Under the pieces are notes generated by a model. It was not told the origin of the DNA. It did no database searches and saw only the letters and a program-made list of their open reading frames with translations. Below are positions 1 through 7,837 of a stretch of 63,219 bases of DNA, piece after piece. Position 1 is the stretch's first letter; every line of letters starts with the position of its first letter. The DNA comes from an uncultured Bacteroidales bacterium. GTDB taxonomy: Bacteria; Bacteroidota; Bacteroidia; Bacteroidales; P3. The stretch is taken from contig ONCC01000008.1 of assembly GCA_900316235.1 (NCBI GenBank), positions 1 through 63,219 of the forward strand, in the 5' to 3' direction. The position numbers were made by a program, and so were the translations under genes.

Positions 1-99
1 CGGGTACTTATCCATCATCGGGTCGACGCTCAGCCACATGGTCAACAGCTCGTGGTCCATGTACCTTGCCCCAAAATAACCATAGCCCGTTTCTTCGTC
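1..99. repeat. terminal inverted repeat, left copy
   Basis: Bases 1-99 are the exact reverse complement of 63121-63219. Similarity continues to about 127 with two mismatches. The sequence is the type B RHS core, so it is a coding repeat and not a transposon end. The exact match at both extreme ends suggests that the assembly stopped at a multi-copy RHS core. Confidence 0.9.
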
Positions 100-186
100 T
101 CTTTCTTTGCCGGTGAAAACAAAGGGGTGAAACCGCAAGGTTTGAATGCGATTTGCCCCTTGGTTTCTATGAGATAGCCATTTCAT
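1..186 (-). CDS. RHS core module, 3' end cut off by window edge
   Basis: The reading frame starts at an ATG at 186 and runs off the left edge after 62 codons. It encodes a short leader and then the RHS tip core of the 'FTGKERDEETG...YMDHELLTMWLSVDP' type (type B here). The toxin tip lies outside the window. The core begins right after a hairpin leader repeat (117-166). It sits 26 nt downstream of the immunity-like lipoprotein gene that ends at 213, so it is the third cassette of a leftward array starting at 3381. RHS cores form the shell-closing end of RHS toxins in known families. Here the shell itself is missing, so this is an orphan cassette. Confidence 0.8.
   Translation of the reverse strand, partial: MKWLSHRNQGANRIQTLRFHPFVFTGKERDEETGYGYFGARYMDHELLTMWLSVDPMMDKYP
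117..166 (-). repeat. RHS hairpin leader repeat, copy 1
   Basis: On the minus strand the arms are AACCAAGGGGCAAATCGCA and TGCGGTTTCACCCCTTTGTT around a short loop, pairing with a few mismatches or G-U pairs. It directly precedes the FTGKE core codons. The same element precedes most non-first RHS modules in the window. Confidence 0.75.
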
Positions 187-212
187 GTTTGGTTTCCCCC
201 AATCCAGATATC

Positions 213-749
213 CTAATTCTTACCGTTCGTTAGATACATCTTAAAATTAATTTCTGTTTCTACAAGGGAATCAATATAAGCATTTAACAATCTTTCGGGT
301 GATACATTATCATGATTTATACAATACAAGGAGAATGTACCTGTGTCTAATATTGATTTTATTGTTCGCAAAATAGGCTTTTCTGTAGGTTTATCCCAGT
401 TTATTATTACCTCAGTACACTCCCCTTCATCTATGGTCAAATAGAACCAACTGGTATCTATACTAGTAACTTTAATTGATGATGTTCTTTCATTATTTAA
501 CACGTTCCAAACTGCGTTACATTCTATATTAATACATATGCTGTCTTTGTGAGAAACAGGGTACTCCGAGACAAGGCCCCCAAGAACATCCTCTATTGTC
601 TTTTTTACAGCATCATCAGGTTCTAATACGCCAACTTCAAAATAATCTTCGATTATAAAGGAGTTTTCCTCACGACCATTGCTGCCACATGAAGAAACAA
701 AAACTGGCAATAGAGTCATCCATATTAAAATTGAAAATATTTTTTTCAT
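213..749 (-). CDS. lipoprotein, putative immunity protein of the 749-1681 toxin
   Basis: 178 aa with a lipoprotein signal: a hydrophobic stretch ending in VFVSSC, Cys about residue 21. I recognise no domain. The start codon overlaps the stop of the upstream RHS gene (TGATG, 1 nt shared), so translation is probably coupled. Position, size and membrane anchoring fit an immunity protein that protects the periplasm or outer membrane face from the metallopeptidase-like tip encoded upstream. The function is inferred only from this arrangement. Base composition is clearly more AT-rich than the RHS core next to it, as is usual for swapped toxin/immunity segments. Confidence 0.65.
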   Translation of the reverse strand: MKKIFSILIWMTLLPVFVSSCGSNGREENSFIIEDYFEVGVLEPDDAVKKTIEDVLGGLVSEYPVSHKDSICINIECNAVWNVLNNERTSSIKVTSIDTSWFYLTIDEGECTEVIINWDKPTEKPILRTIKSILDTGTFSLYCINHDNVSPERLLNAYIDSLVETEINFKMYLTNGKN

Positions 750-1681
750 CAGAACAAACCATTTAATAAACTCTCACTAGCTTTATAATTACCCGGATTT
801 TTCGGATAGCTATTATAATCACCATTCCAATTTGCGGTAGAACATTTCTTGAAATTATCCAATAGATATTGAAAAGTATCGCTATTAAAAGGTCGTCCTA
901 CCTTCAGACTTTTTGCGAAGCTTACTCCTTTTTCATTATAATTCATGTCTGTTGTGCTAGTAATACCCAACGAAGCCCCATATATTACTCCACTAAAAAC
1001 ATAGGCTTCAACTTCGTTATAGACCGTATGCGGAGTCCTACCATTATCATCTTGATAGGCATGAAATAGTTCATGTGACAAAGAGCCTAAATTATTACCT
1101 TTACCGCTAACCAGAGATACCTTTTTACTGCAATGATTGTAACTCCCGTCGCCGGTTTGTGCATCAGCCGCAATTGTATATGTTTTCTTACTGTTGGTTA
1201 AACGCCCAACTACTTTTGCTCCAGCTTTATCTTTTAGCATTTTGTCAAGATTTCCTTTTATCTTATTGGCCTCTTTACCTAACCTGGAGTCCCAATAGCC
1301 ACCACGTCCCTTGCTATTAGTATATACATGTCCATTAATATAGTAATAGGTTTTTTGACCATCCTTTATTACAATCTCCCTACCATCTGGGTCAACCAGT
1401 TTAACAGGATTCCAAGCACAGTAGGCGTAGGGGGAAATCGAAGGGTACTTGTCAGACATCGGGTCGACACTCAGCCACCCTGTCAAAAGTTCGCTCCAAT
1501 AGTACCTCGCACCGTAGTAGTGGAAGCCTGATTCATAGTCTTTTTCCTTCCCGTTGGAATTCGATAAGGGGAAAGACCATGAAACGGCGGTGTTTTGCTG
1601 GGCGGTGTTATGTACTGTGGGATCAAGCATCTTGATAATTAAGTATAAAATCAATGTCCTACTAGTAGTAGTATTTAGCAC
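749..1681 (-). CDS. orphan RHS core with zincin-like toxin tip (HELFH)
   Basis: Up to 310 aa from a GTG at 1681; an in-frame ATG at 1630 is an alternative start. A degenerate leader is followed by the type A core ('NGKEKDYESGFHYYGARYYWSE...SVDPM') and a core end 'NPVKLVDPDG' near residue 100. The variable tip contains HELFH at residues 203-207, with Glu residues about 20 residues further on (NEVEAY). This is the layout of a gluzincin zinc site, as in NleD/M91-like effectors. There is no signal peptide or N-terminal RHS shell. The gene overlaps the lipoprotein gene at 749 and lies 19 nt after the previous cassette's immunity gene. Peptidase activity is inferred from the motif only. Confidence 0.7.
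   Translation of the reverse strand: MLNTTTSRTLILYLIIKMLDPTVHNTAQQNTAVSWSFPLSNSNGKEKDYESGFHYYGARYYWSELLTGWLSVDPMSDKYPSISPYAYCAWNPVKLVDPDGREIVIKDGQKTYYYINGHVYTNSKGRGGYWDSRLGKEANKIKGNLDKMLKDKAGAKVVGRLTNSKKTYTIAADAQTGDGSYNHCSKKVSLVSGKGNNLGSLSHELFHAYQDDNGRTPHTVYNEVEAYVFSGVIYGASLGITSTTDMNYNEKGVSFAKSLKVGRPFNSDTFQYLLDNFKKCSTANWNGDYNSYPKNPGNYKASESLLNGLF
1567..1613 (-). repeat. RHS hairpin leader repeat, copy 2 (degenerate)
   Basis: The translated frame VHNTAQQNTAVSW corresponds position by position to VHKTEGVNRTKTMRF in the better copies. The base pairing is largely lost, so this is a decayed copy in the same place relative to the RHS core. Confidence 0.5.
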
Positions 1682-1700
1682 CAGATTTCTTTATTCCATA

Positions 1701-2072
1701 CTATAAGTAGTTCGGATAACAACATGTTAGTATCTTCGTAATTGAAGATGCATCATGAACACTTCTATTCGTTATTGCATACTGATTACCCCTTTTTAGT
1801 ATTATATTCATTAAAGTGTCCTCACACCAATTAGTAATCACATACCCCTCGGGAGGATTGGCAATGCTAATCTCCAGTCTTTTGTTCGCATTGTTGTTTT
1901 TTATTTCATAATATTCCAGGGAATCGCTTGTAACATTTCTGATTTCCAAACATCGTATCGGACTGTCTTTACCTCGAATAATCAATCGCTCTTGGTCAAT
2001 ATAAAAATCATTACTCCCACAAGATACAAATAAAAAACATATTACAATATAAATAATTTTATTCGGCTTCAT
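1701..2072 (-). CDS. small lipoprotein, putative immunity protein of the 2059-3381 toxin
   Basis: 123 aa from the ATG at 2072. I prefer this start over the longer frame because it gives a clean lipoprotein signal (MKPNKIIYIVICFLFVSC, Cys about residue 18). The start lies 14 nt inside the upstream RHS gene, whose stop is at 2059. No family is recognised. The position directly behind an RHS gene with a metallopeptidase-like tip and the predicted membrane anchoring suggest an immunity lipoprotein. The frame upstream of 2072 (to 2222) only shadows the RHS gene. Confidence 0.6.
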   Translation of the reverse strand: MKPNKIIYIVICFLFVSCGSNDFYIDQERLIIRGKDSPIRCLEIRNVTSDSLEYYEIKNNNANKRLEISIANPPEGYVITNWCEDTLMNIILKRGNQYAITNRSVHDASSITKILTCCYPNYL

Positions 2073-3381
2073 TGCAACTTTTTTTATATTCATTCCACCA
2101 TTTGTCAATAATTTGAATCTTTCGTTTGTCAGAGATGTGTGAAGAAAACAACTCCGGAATAGACTCTCCTCCATATTTCTGTGAAACAAAGGCACAAAAT
2201 TTCCGATACTGGGTTTGTCCAATATCTGCCTCTATCTCGCTTGGAGCCGCATCATGTCCGGCTGACTGCAAATACTCCATCATGGCATTTGAGACATACC
2301 CCGCCATACCACCATTCTTATCTATTTGAGGAATATGGCCTACTTCATGGGATAAAATATCCAACCATTCAGAGATATTCTGCCCATATCCATTGTTGTT
2401 ATATGCGGAAGCATCATCTTCAAAATAATTTTGTGTAAGAATGATATTCGAGTTATTCGAACTATACCCTAGTGTTATTGCTCCACCTCCTTTCTTGGAG
2501 GAATACCATGGAACATAATGCCCAACACCTCGTTCGACTATAATAGAATTGGCTATATACGATTCCTTTACACCAGATACCAAAGAGAGCAAATGGACGG
2601 CAGGGGGCTTCAGTCTATATCCACCGCCATGAGGGAACGCCCGTGCATCATATTTCAAGATAGCCCTTGGATACAATCCATCTACATCTACCAATTTAAT
2701 TGGATTCCACGCACAATAGGCGTAGGGGGAGATGCTGGGATACTTATCCGCCAGCGGGTCAACCGATAGCCATCCCGTCAGCACCTCGCTCCAGTAGTAC
2801 CTTGCACCGTAGTAGTGGAAGCCTGATTCCCAGTCCTTTTCTTTCCCGTTGAAACGGTAGATTCCGAGACGAGTGGTATCATCTGGGTTGAAATTGTTAC
2901 TTTCGAGCCAATCTTCACCAAAAGGCAAGTAATTTAAAACTTGTGCCACATGTCCATTTGCTACCAGATAGGCAGTACTCCCGAGGTGATCAGAATGGTA
3001 GTAAAAGGCGGGCTCTCCTCTGTCTTGAGACAATTCCTGTTCAAACAGCATACGGCGCAAACTCTCCGTTGGGATGACATTCGGCTCCGAATGAATACAG
3101 TGTCCGAATGTGTATCTGATACCATTTAACTGCGATTGGTATTGCCATTCGTATGTATTATGGTTCAGTTCTTGTACATGATTATTTATCTCATTGGGAT
3201 GAACATTGATGAATCCACCTCCAATTTTGCTGCAGATACGTCTTCCTTCCTCGAAGTAGTGTTTCGTATAGCCATGTTGGGTGAGTGTAATCAGAGGAGA
3301 GGCGTAGAGCATAGGGTGAACACACAATACAATGTCTTTATCTGACAATGGGGTAGTGTATTGTATGTAACCTCCGTTCAT
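2059..3381 (-). CDS. RHS-core protein with zincin-like toxin tip (HEVGH), head of leftward array
   Basis: 440 aa from the ATG at 3381. The longer frame to 3432 is rejected because it runs through the promoter. It keeps more RHS sequence than the cassettes behind it: the 'YYHSDHLGSTAYL' motif, then 'YLPFGEDW', then the type A core 'FNGKEKDWESGFHYYGARYY'. The tip has HEVGH near residue 345, followed by an EIEAD segment that could supply a third zinc ligand. It has its own Bacteroidetes-type promoter and heads a series of toxin-immunity cassettes that continues to the window edge. The full RHS shell is missing, so how it would be delivered is unclear. Confidence 0.7.
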   Translation of the reverse strand: MNGGYIQYTTPLSDKDIVLCVHPMLYASPLITLTQHGYTKHYFEEGRRICSKIGGGFINVHPNEINNHVQELNHNTYEWQYQSQLNGIRYTFGHCIHSEPNVIPTESLRRMLFEQELSQDRGEPAFYYHSDHLGSTAYLVANGHVAQVLNYLPFGEDWLESNNFNPDDTTRLGIYRFNGKEKDWESGFHYYGARYYWSEVLTGWLSVDPLADKYPSISPYAYCAWNPIKLVDVDGLYPRAILKYDARAFPHGGGYRLKPPAVHLLSLVSGVKESYIANSIIVERGVGHYVPWYSSKKGGGAITLGYSSNNSNIILTQNYFEDDASAYNNNGYGQNISEWLDILSHEVGHIPQIDKNGGMAGYVSNAMMEYLQSAGHDAAPSEIEADIGQTQYRKFCAFVSQKYGGESIPELFSSHISDKRKIQIIDKWWNEYKKSCNEAE

Positions 3382-3402
3382 AGAAAAGTAGTTTTCACGG
3401 TG

Positions 3403-3434
3403 CAAAGATACGTTTTTCCGTCGATGTAACAAAA
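3403..3434 (-). promoter_or_regulatory. Bacteroidetes-type promoter for the 2059-3381 RHS gene
   Basis: On the minus strand TTTTG (3434-3430) is followed by 19 nt and then TATCTTTG (3410-3403). This matches the known Bacteroidetes -33/-7 consensus. It places transcription start about 20 nt ahead of the ATG at 3381. Confidence 0.75.
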
Positions 3435-3596
3435 TTTATTTTGGCCAACAATAACACAATTAGCCATCAAGAATATGTTTTAATTTTTTTGTTTCCAATA
3501 CTTATGTGCACCAATTAATAATAATGCGGTGGGGTCGGAGAGTTTTTGTATCTTTGGCTTCGCCGAAGTTACTTCATTTTGGATATGTCAAAAAAA

Positions 3597-3628
3597 TTTT
3601 GCCATATCGCTCAATTTTCGTAACTTTG
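3597..3628 (+). promoter_or_regulatory. Bacteroidetes-type promoter for the Bro-N gene
   Basis: TTTTG (3597-3601), a 19-nt spacer, then TAACTTTG (3621-3628), ending about 20 nt before the ATG at 3650. A second -7-like TATCTTTG occurs at 3549-3556, followed by a small hairpin (CTTCGCCGAAG). It may be a second start, but no clear -33 element was seen for it. Confidence 0.75.
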
Positions 3629-3649
3629 CAGTTGTTTATACGATGACTG

Positions 3650-4513
3650 ATGACACAATTGAACGCCATACAACTCTTTGAAGGGAAACAGGTTAGAATT
3701 GCATGGGATGAGGAGGAGGAGAAGTACTATTTCTCCATTGCTGATATTGTGCAGATTTTAACCGACAGCAAAGATATCAAGCAGTACATTAAGCGTATGC
3801 GTACTCGCGACCCCGAACTCAATTCCAGGTGGGGTACAATTTGTACCCCTACTGAAATGACAGCGGCTGATGGAAAAAACTACAAGACTCAAGCAGCTGA
3901 CCTTGAGGGAATTTTCCGTATCATCCAATCCATTCCTTCCAAGAAAGCCGAACCCATCAAGCAGTGGCTTTCCGAAGTGGGCGCACTGCGTATCGACCAG
4001 ATGATAGATCCAGAACTGACCTTTCAGATGGCCGTCGAGGATTACCGTCACCAGGGGTATAGTGAGCGCTGGATAGAGAACCGGCTTAAGTCCATCCGCA
4101 CACGCAAAGAACTCACCGACGAATGGGAGCGTTCGGGTGTGAGGGAGCAGAAAGATTTCGCCATACTCACCAATATCCTTACTAAAGCGTGGAGCGGTAT
4201 GACCACTGGAGAATATAAGCGTTACAAAGGACTTACCAAGGAGAACCTACGCGACAATATGACCAATCTGGAGTTGGCTTTGAACACATTGGCAGAAGCC
4301 GCAACCACCGAGATTTCGCGCAACCGAAATCCGCAGACGATGAAGGAGAACGAACGGGTGGCGAAAAGTGGTGGAAAAGCCGCCAAAGCGGCACGCGACG
4401 AGGTGGAAAAGCAAATTGGCCGCAGTGTCATCTCTCGAGATAGGGCTTCCGACTACCTGCTGCCAACAGAAGATGCAGAAGTGAAAGAAATAGAGAATAC
4501 CAAAGAAAAATAG
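3650..4513 (+). CDS. Bro-N domain protein, DinD/antirepressor-like
   Basis: 287 aa. The N-terminal ~110 residues (AIQLFEGKQVRIAWDEEEEKYYFSIADIVQIL) are a Bro-N domain, seen in phage antirepressors and in DNA-damage-inducible protein D. The second half ('FAILTNILTKAWSGMTTGEYKRYKGL...LRDNMTNLELALNTLAEA') matches the conserved region of the chromosomal Bacteroidetes members. The C-terminus is Lys/Arg rich, suggesting nucleic-acid contact. It has its own promoter and lies between two divergent RHS arrays, next to an integrase fragment, so it probably belongs to mobile-element debris. What it regulates cannot be read from the sequence. Confidence 0.8.
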   Translation: MTQLNAIQLFEGKQVRIAWDEEEEKYYFSIADIVQILTDSKDIKQYIKRMRTRDPELNSRWGTICTPTEMTAADGKNYKTQAADLEGIFRIIQSIPSKKAEPIKQWLSEVGALRIDQMIDPELTFQMAVEDYRHQGYSERWIENRLKSIRTRKELTDEWERSGVREQKDFAILTNILTKAWSGMTTGEYKRYKGLTKENLRDNMTNLELALNTLAEAATTEISRNRNPQTMKENERVAKSGGKAAKAARDEVEKQIGRSVISRDRASDYLLPTEDAEVKEIENTKEK

Positions 4514-4558
4514 TTTTCTCATATAGCTTCGAACTATTTCCCCTCCACGGGACATTGG

Positions 4559-4594
4559 TTCCTTGCGAAGGAATGTTTTTTTTGGGGGGGGGGG
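4559..4594. repeat. short palindrome followed by T8-G11 homopolymer tract
   Basis: TTCCTTGCGAAGGAA (4559-4573) is a perfect inverted repeat with a 3-nt centre. It is followed by eight T (4576-4583) and eleven G (4584-4594). The long G tract is unique in the window and lies just upstream of the integrase fragment. It could be a phase-variable tract or a sequencing/assembly error. Confidence 0.7.
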
Positions 4595-4598
4595 CCAG

Positions 4599-4779
4599 GA
4601 TTATCTTTCCCCTTTTACGGCACACCTTCTGCGTTCTCTTACTGACAAAAGATGTGCCCATATATACAGTACAACAGTTAATGTGTCATTCGGATATTGG
4701 TAGCACGAAAGTTTACGCTGATCTATTGAACAAAAACAAAGTAAAAGCACTAAGAAAGTTGCCAACGTTTACCTGCTAA
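4599..4779 (+). pseudogene. tyrosine recombinase (integrase), C-terminal remnant
   Basis: The frame after the poly-G tract reads LLRHTF...LTKDVPIYTVQQLMCHSDIGSTKVYADLL. This is the end of a phage-type integrase: the Arg of the HxxR box, the second His (here CH instead of the usual GH) and the catalytic Tyr in VYADL. Everything upstream, including the first Arg and the HxxR His, is missing, so only about 60 of the usual 300-400 residues remain. It is a relic of an integrated element between the Bro-N gene and an RHS array. It cannot be catalytically active alone. Confidence 0.75.
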
Positions 4780-4799
4780 CTGAATGCGACGACTCTTTT

Positions 4800-4833
4800 T
4801 TGTTTTTCAATTTCATTTTTTTTTGTATTTTTG
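4800..4833 (+). promoter_or_regulatory. probable promoter for the 4851-5807 RHS gene
   Basis: TATTTTTG at 4826-4833 fits the -7 box. The nearest TTG (4800-4802) is 23 nt upstream, slightly too far, so the -33 element is weak. An AAAAGGAAAA ribosome-binding-like stretch follows and leads into the GTG at 4851. Confidence 0.55.
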
Positions 4834-4850
4834 CAAAATAAAAAGGAAAA

Positions 4851-5807
4851 GTGGATTCTTTGGCGACATATAGAGGCCACTATTTTTCATTGGAGCAACT
4901 GATGGAAAGCCTTTTCTTATACTTCTTTTTTCAAAAATGGAACACCCATATACTTTTATTACATTTTGAGAATCAGCGCAATTACCACAATTCCCACCCT
5001 TACCCTTTCAACGGGAAAGAAAAGGATCACGAAAGCGGCTTCCACTATTACGGCGCAAGGTACTACTGGAGCGAGGTGCTGACGGGATGGCTATCGGTTG
5101 ACCCGATGATGGATAAGTACCCCAGCATCTCCCCATACAACTATTGCATGTGGAATCCCGTGAAGTTGATAGACCCCGATGGCTGCGATACACTGGTCTT
5201 TAATAAATATGGAAACTATTCACACTCGATAAAGTCCGATGGGGAACATGTTGGAAGATATGAGCAGCCCTCGGGCAATCCATATACATTTACTTTTGCA
5301 GATCCTATAAATGATCCTATCGCTATCGAGGGAGGCAAAATTACAAAATTACAAATAGTGAAGGAAGACGATATAAAAAAGATGCTTCGTGATGCAGGTG
5401 TATTTTGTGATGATAACCGTAAACGTAAATACGGTTACGCAAAAGAAGAAGGTGTTGGATTGGGGAAGCTTGACTTTTCAAAGAAAGCAGAAAAGGGAAT
5501 GGCAAGCCTGTATGAGATTAATACCTACAAGTCCATGTATTTGATTGATGGCGTGGCTCACAATCCAGAAAATTTCGGTAATTTCCTCTATGGCGCTGCA
5601 TGTGAGGCATTGGGGTTCTCTTTGTTCGTCACAAAATTAGGGGCTCATTACAATAGCCGATTCGGAGATGCAAACAAAAATGGCTATTCTCATCAGTGGG
5701 ATTCGCAAGATGACCAGTTCTCCATCAAATGTGGATACAGACATGCAAAAAATCGCGGCTACCATAATATCAACCATAATTGGTTACCTGGTCCCTGCCT
5801 CCCTTAA
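4851..5807 (+). CDS. RHS-core protein with polymorphic toxin type 44-like tip
   Basis: 318 aa from a GTG preceded by AAAAGGAAAA. A ~55-residue unrelated leader is followed by the type A core ('FNGKEKDHESGFHYYGARYYWSE') ending 'NPVKLIDPDG'. In the tip, 'NFGNFLYGAACEALG' about 40 residues before 'DDQFSIKCGYRHAKNRG' resembles the conserved pattern of bacterial toxin type 44 (GNxxYGxxG...DQxxIxxGYxY). That family is predicted from polymorphic toxin studies and its chemistry is not firmly known to me. The lipoprotein gene at 5834 follows after 26 nt as likely immunity. It heads the rightward array. Confidence 0.65.
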   Translation: MDSLATYRGHYFSLEQLMESLFLYFFFQKWNTHILLLHFENQRNYHNSHPYPFNGKEKDHESGFHYYGARYYWSEVLTGWLSVDPMMDKYPSISPYNYCMWNPVKLIDPDGCDTLVFNKYGNYSHSIKSDGEHVGRYEQPSGNPYTFTFADPINDPIAIEGGKITKLQIVKEDDIKKMLRDAGVFCDDNRKRKYGYAKEEGVGLGKLDFSKKAEKGMASLYEINTYKSMYLIDGVAHNPENFGNFLYGAACEALGFSLFVTKLGAHYNSRFGDANKNGYSHQWDSQDDQFSIKCGYRHAKNRGYHNINHNWLPGPCLP

Positions 5808-5833
5808 CTCCTATTTTTTCAAAAAATTACACT

Positions 5834-6265
5834 ATGAACGATATGGTTTCCATAAAAAAACAATGGTTATTGTTAATGCTGACTCTGGCACTTCTGTCTT
5901 GCAATAACAACGTATTCAATGATGAAACCGCTGACACCAACTTGACTTTCTCAAAAGACATGCTTATCTTTGATGGGTGCACATTATTTTTTAGGGGAAT
6001 TGACGACTGCGGATATGGTCTATATGCATTAATGGTAGCGGATGATTCGAAACAAGGTTGGATTTTCTTAAATGCATGGTACAAGAGTATTACAGATTTC
6101 CGACTACTTGCAATGGATTCTGCAGAGGTTGATACGATACGTGTATTAGGTGTTTTGTCTGCGGCGACCCGATACGATATTCGAGAAATACATCCAACAA
6201 GAGAACATTCCCTGGGTGTGTATTTAAAAGGGAAGGAAAAGCCTATTATAATTTCTCTTGATTGA
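5834..6265 (+). CDS. lipoprotein, putative immunity protein of the 4851-5807 toxin
   Basis: 143 aa from the ATG at 5834, chosen because it gives MNDMVSIKKQWLLLMLTLALLSC with a lipobox (ALLSC). The longer frame from 5780 overlaps the RHS gene and lacks a usable signal. No family is recognised. It follows the toxin gene by 26 nt on the same strand, with low GC. Immunity function is inferred from position. Confidence 0.6.
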   Translation: MNDMVSIKKQWLLLMLTLALLSCNNNVFNDETADTNLTFSKDMLIFDGCTLFFRGIDDCGYGLYALMVADDSKQGWIFLNAWYKSITDFRLLAMDSAEVDTIRVLGVLSAATRYDIREIHPTREHSLGVYLKGKEKPIIISLD

Positions 6266-6283
6266 TAGGATTAGTTGAATCAA

Positions 6284-7807
6284 ATGAGTACATACCGTTT
6301 ACCTAGAGGATACGCCTACGACCACACGGGGCAGCGCACGCTGAAGATGACGGGCGACGCCTCCACGGTCGACCTGAACGCCCAGTTGCAGCAGATTGTC
6401 TCCGGTCTCAACCGCGTTACCATCTATCCTTCACCCTATCTTGTGCTCACCGAACAGGGCTACACAAAACATTACTATGCCGGAGCCGACCGGGTATGTG
6501 CCCGTCTCGGAAGCGGCGGCCTGGACCACGATACCGCCTGCATCTCCCGCAACGAAGAGGTGTCGAATCGAGTCGAGAACCTTTTCTGGCACGGACTCAA
6601 GCTAGTGGATGCCAAGGAATTCAAGCCCGAAAGCCTCAAGGAGCTGCAGCTTGTGGACATCCACGGCAAGGAGCTGGACTGGCTGGAAAAGGTCGATATA
6701 AAAAAGCTGTTGCTGCGGCTTCGGATTTCGGTGAAGCCGGATCCGTGGAACATACACCATGTTATCGACAATCTCGTCAGGGAACGTCCCGACGACGAGC
6801 CAGGAGTGTACTTCTACCACAGCGACCACCTCGGCGGTGCCAGCTGGATTACCGACGGCAGCGGCATTCCGGTGCAACATCTGCAATACTTACCCTTCGG
6901 AGAACCCTTCGTAGACCAGCATCCCGCTGGGTATCAGGAACGATTCCGATTCACGGGCAAAGAAAGAGACGAGGAGACTGGCTACGGCTATTTCGGCGCC
7001 CGCTATATGGATCACGAGCTGATGACCATGTGGCTAAGTGTCGACCCGATGGCTGACAAGTACCCTGACATTAGTCCTTATGCCTATTGCGCCTGGAACC
7101 CAGTTAAACTGGTTGACCCAGATGGAAGAGAATTTGGGGATTTTTATGGCAAAAGAGGTCAATATCTTGGTAATGATGGGAAAAATGACGGAATGGTTTA
7201 TGTCATGAGAAATGGCAGAGATGCGCTTTGTGGAACATGGGATTTATTTATTGCCAAGTTGAAAGTACAGTTGCACAGAGGAAACTCCGAATACTTCGAT
7301 GAACATCCAGAAATTTATGATAATTTCATTTCAATACTGCCATTAGACATGCTGGCGGAAGCATATGGCGCAATTCAAGATAATGGAACAGGGGGTAGTG
7401 GTGATGACAATAATAGAGAATATGGGGGGTATGCCAACACAGAAGGTACTACATGGGAAAAACTGGATGTTAGATCCGAAGTTGGTAATCCGCATGAAGG
7501 TGATATTTCAATTCCCGGATTAAAATATGACAGAATAAGATTCCATAGCCATCCTAGTGGTACAAGATCAACAGGTAATCCAAATGATATTGAATATGCA
7601 GGAGCAACTTTTTCTGCGAGTAAAAGAGGAGAGACTCATTCGTGGGTTCAAACCCCATCTACAGCAGATATTAATAGGGCAGGAAACACAATAAACTATG
7701 TATTTGGTATGAGAGACAAAACACTGTCAGTGTACGATAAAAATGGAATACAAGCAACCATACCGTTAAGCAGAACTGATTTGGGAGACAGACTGGGTGT
7801 TAAATAA
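6284..7807 (+). CDS. RHS-core protein with JAMM/JAB metallopeptidase-like tip
   Basis: 507 aa from the ATG at 6284; a TTG three codons upstream is the longer alternative. This is the least truncated RHS gene here: a YD-repeat-like 'YAYDHTGQRTLKMTG', then 'YFYHSDHLGGASWITDGSG', then 'YLPFGEP', then the type B core. The tip holds HSHPSG at about residue 421 and 'TPSTADI' some 35 residues later. This is the HxHP...SxxD zinc-site signature of JAB/MPN+ metallopeptidases (deubiquitinase-type fold). The upstream catalytic Glu cannot be assigned with certainty. A secreted protein gene follows at 7838. Confidence 0.7.
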   Translation: MSTYRLPRGYAYDHTGQRTLKMTGDASTVDLNAQLQQIVSGLNRVTIYPSPYLVLTEQGYTKHYYAGADRVCARLGSGGLDHDTACISRNEEVSNRVENLFWHGLKLVDAKEFKPESLKELQLVDIHGKELDWLEKVDIKKLLLRLRISVKPDPWNIHHVIDNLVRERPDDEPGVYFYHSDHLGGASWITDGSGIPVQHLQYLPFGEPFVDQHPAGYQERFRFTGKERDEETGYGYFGARYMDHELMTMWLSVDPMADKYPDISPYAYCAWNPVKLVDPDGREFGDFYGKRGQYLGNDGKNDGMVYVMRNGRDALCGTWDLFIAKLKVQLHRGNSEYFDEHPEIYDNFISILPLDMLAEAYGAIQDNGTGGSGDDNNREYGGYANTEGTTWEKLDVRSEVGNPHEGDISIPGLKYDRIRFHSHPSGTRSTGNPNDIEYAGATFSASKRGETHSWVQTPSTADINRAGNTINYVFGMRDKTLSVYDKNGIQATIPLSRTDLGDRLGVK

Positions 7808-7837
7808 GAGATTGGCATGGCATTTAATAGATACATT

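Noticed and set aside
2518..2769. Plus-strand frames opposite RHS cores (for example 2518-2769, 58341-58609)
   Set aside because: They recur opposite every RHS core because the core is repeated. No start sites or conserved features of their own.
6496..7056. Arg/Pro-rich frame at 6496-7056 overlapping the RHS gene
   Set aside because: A +1 shadow of the GC-rich RHS core. The composition is typical of out-of-frame translation.
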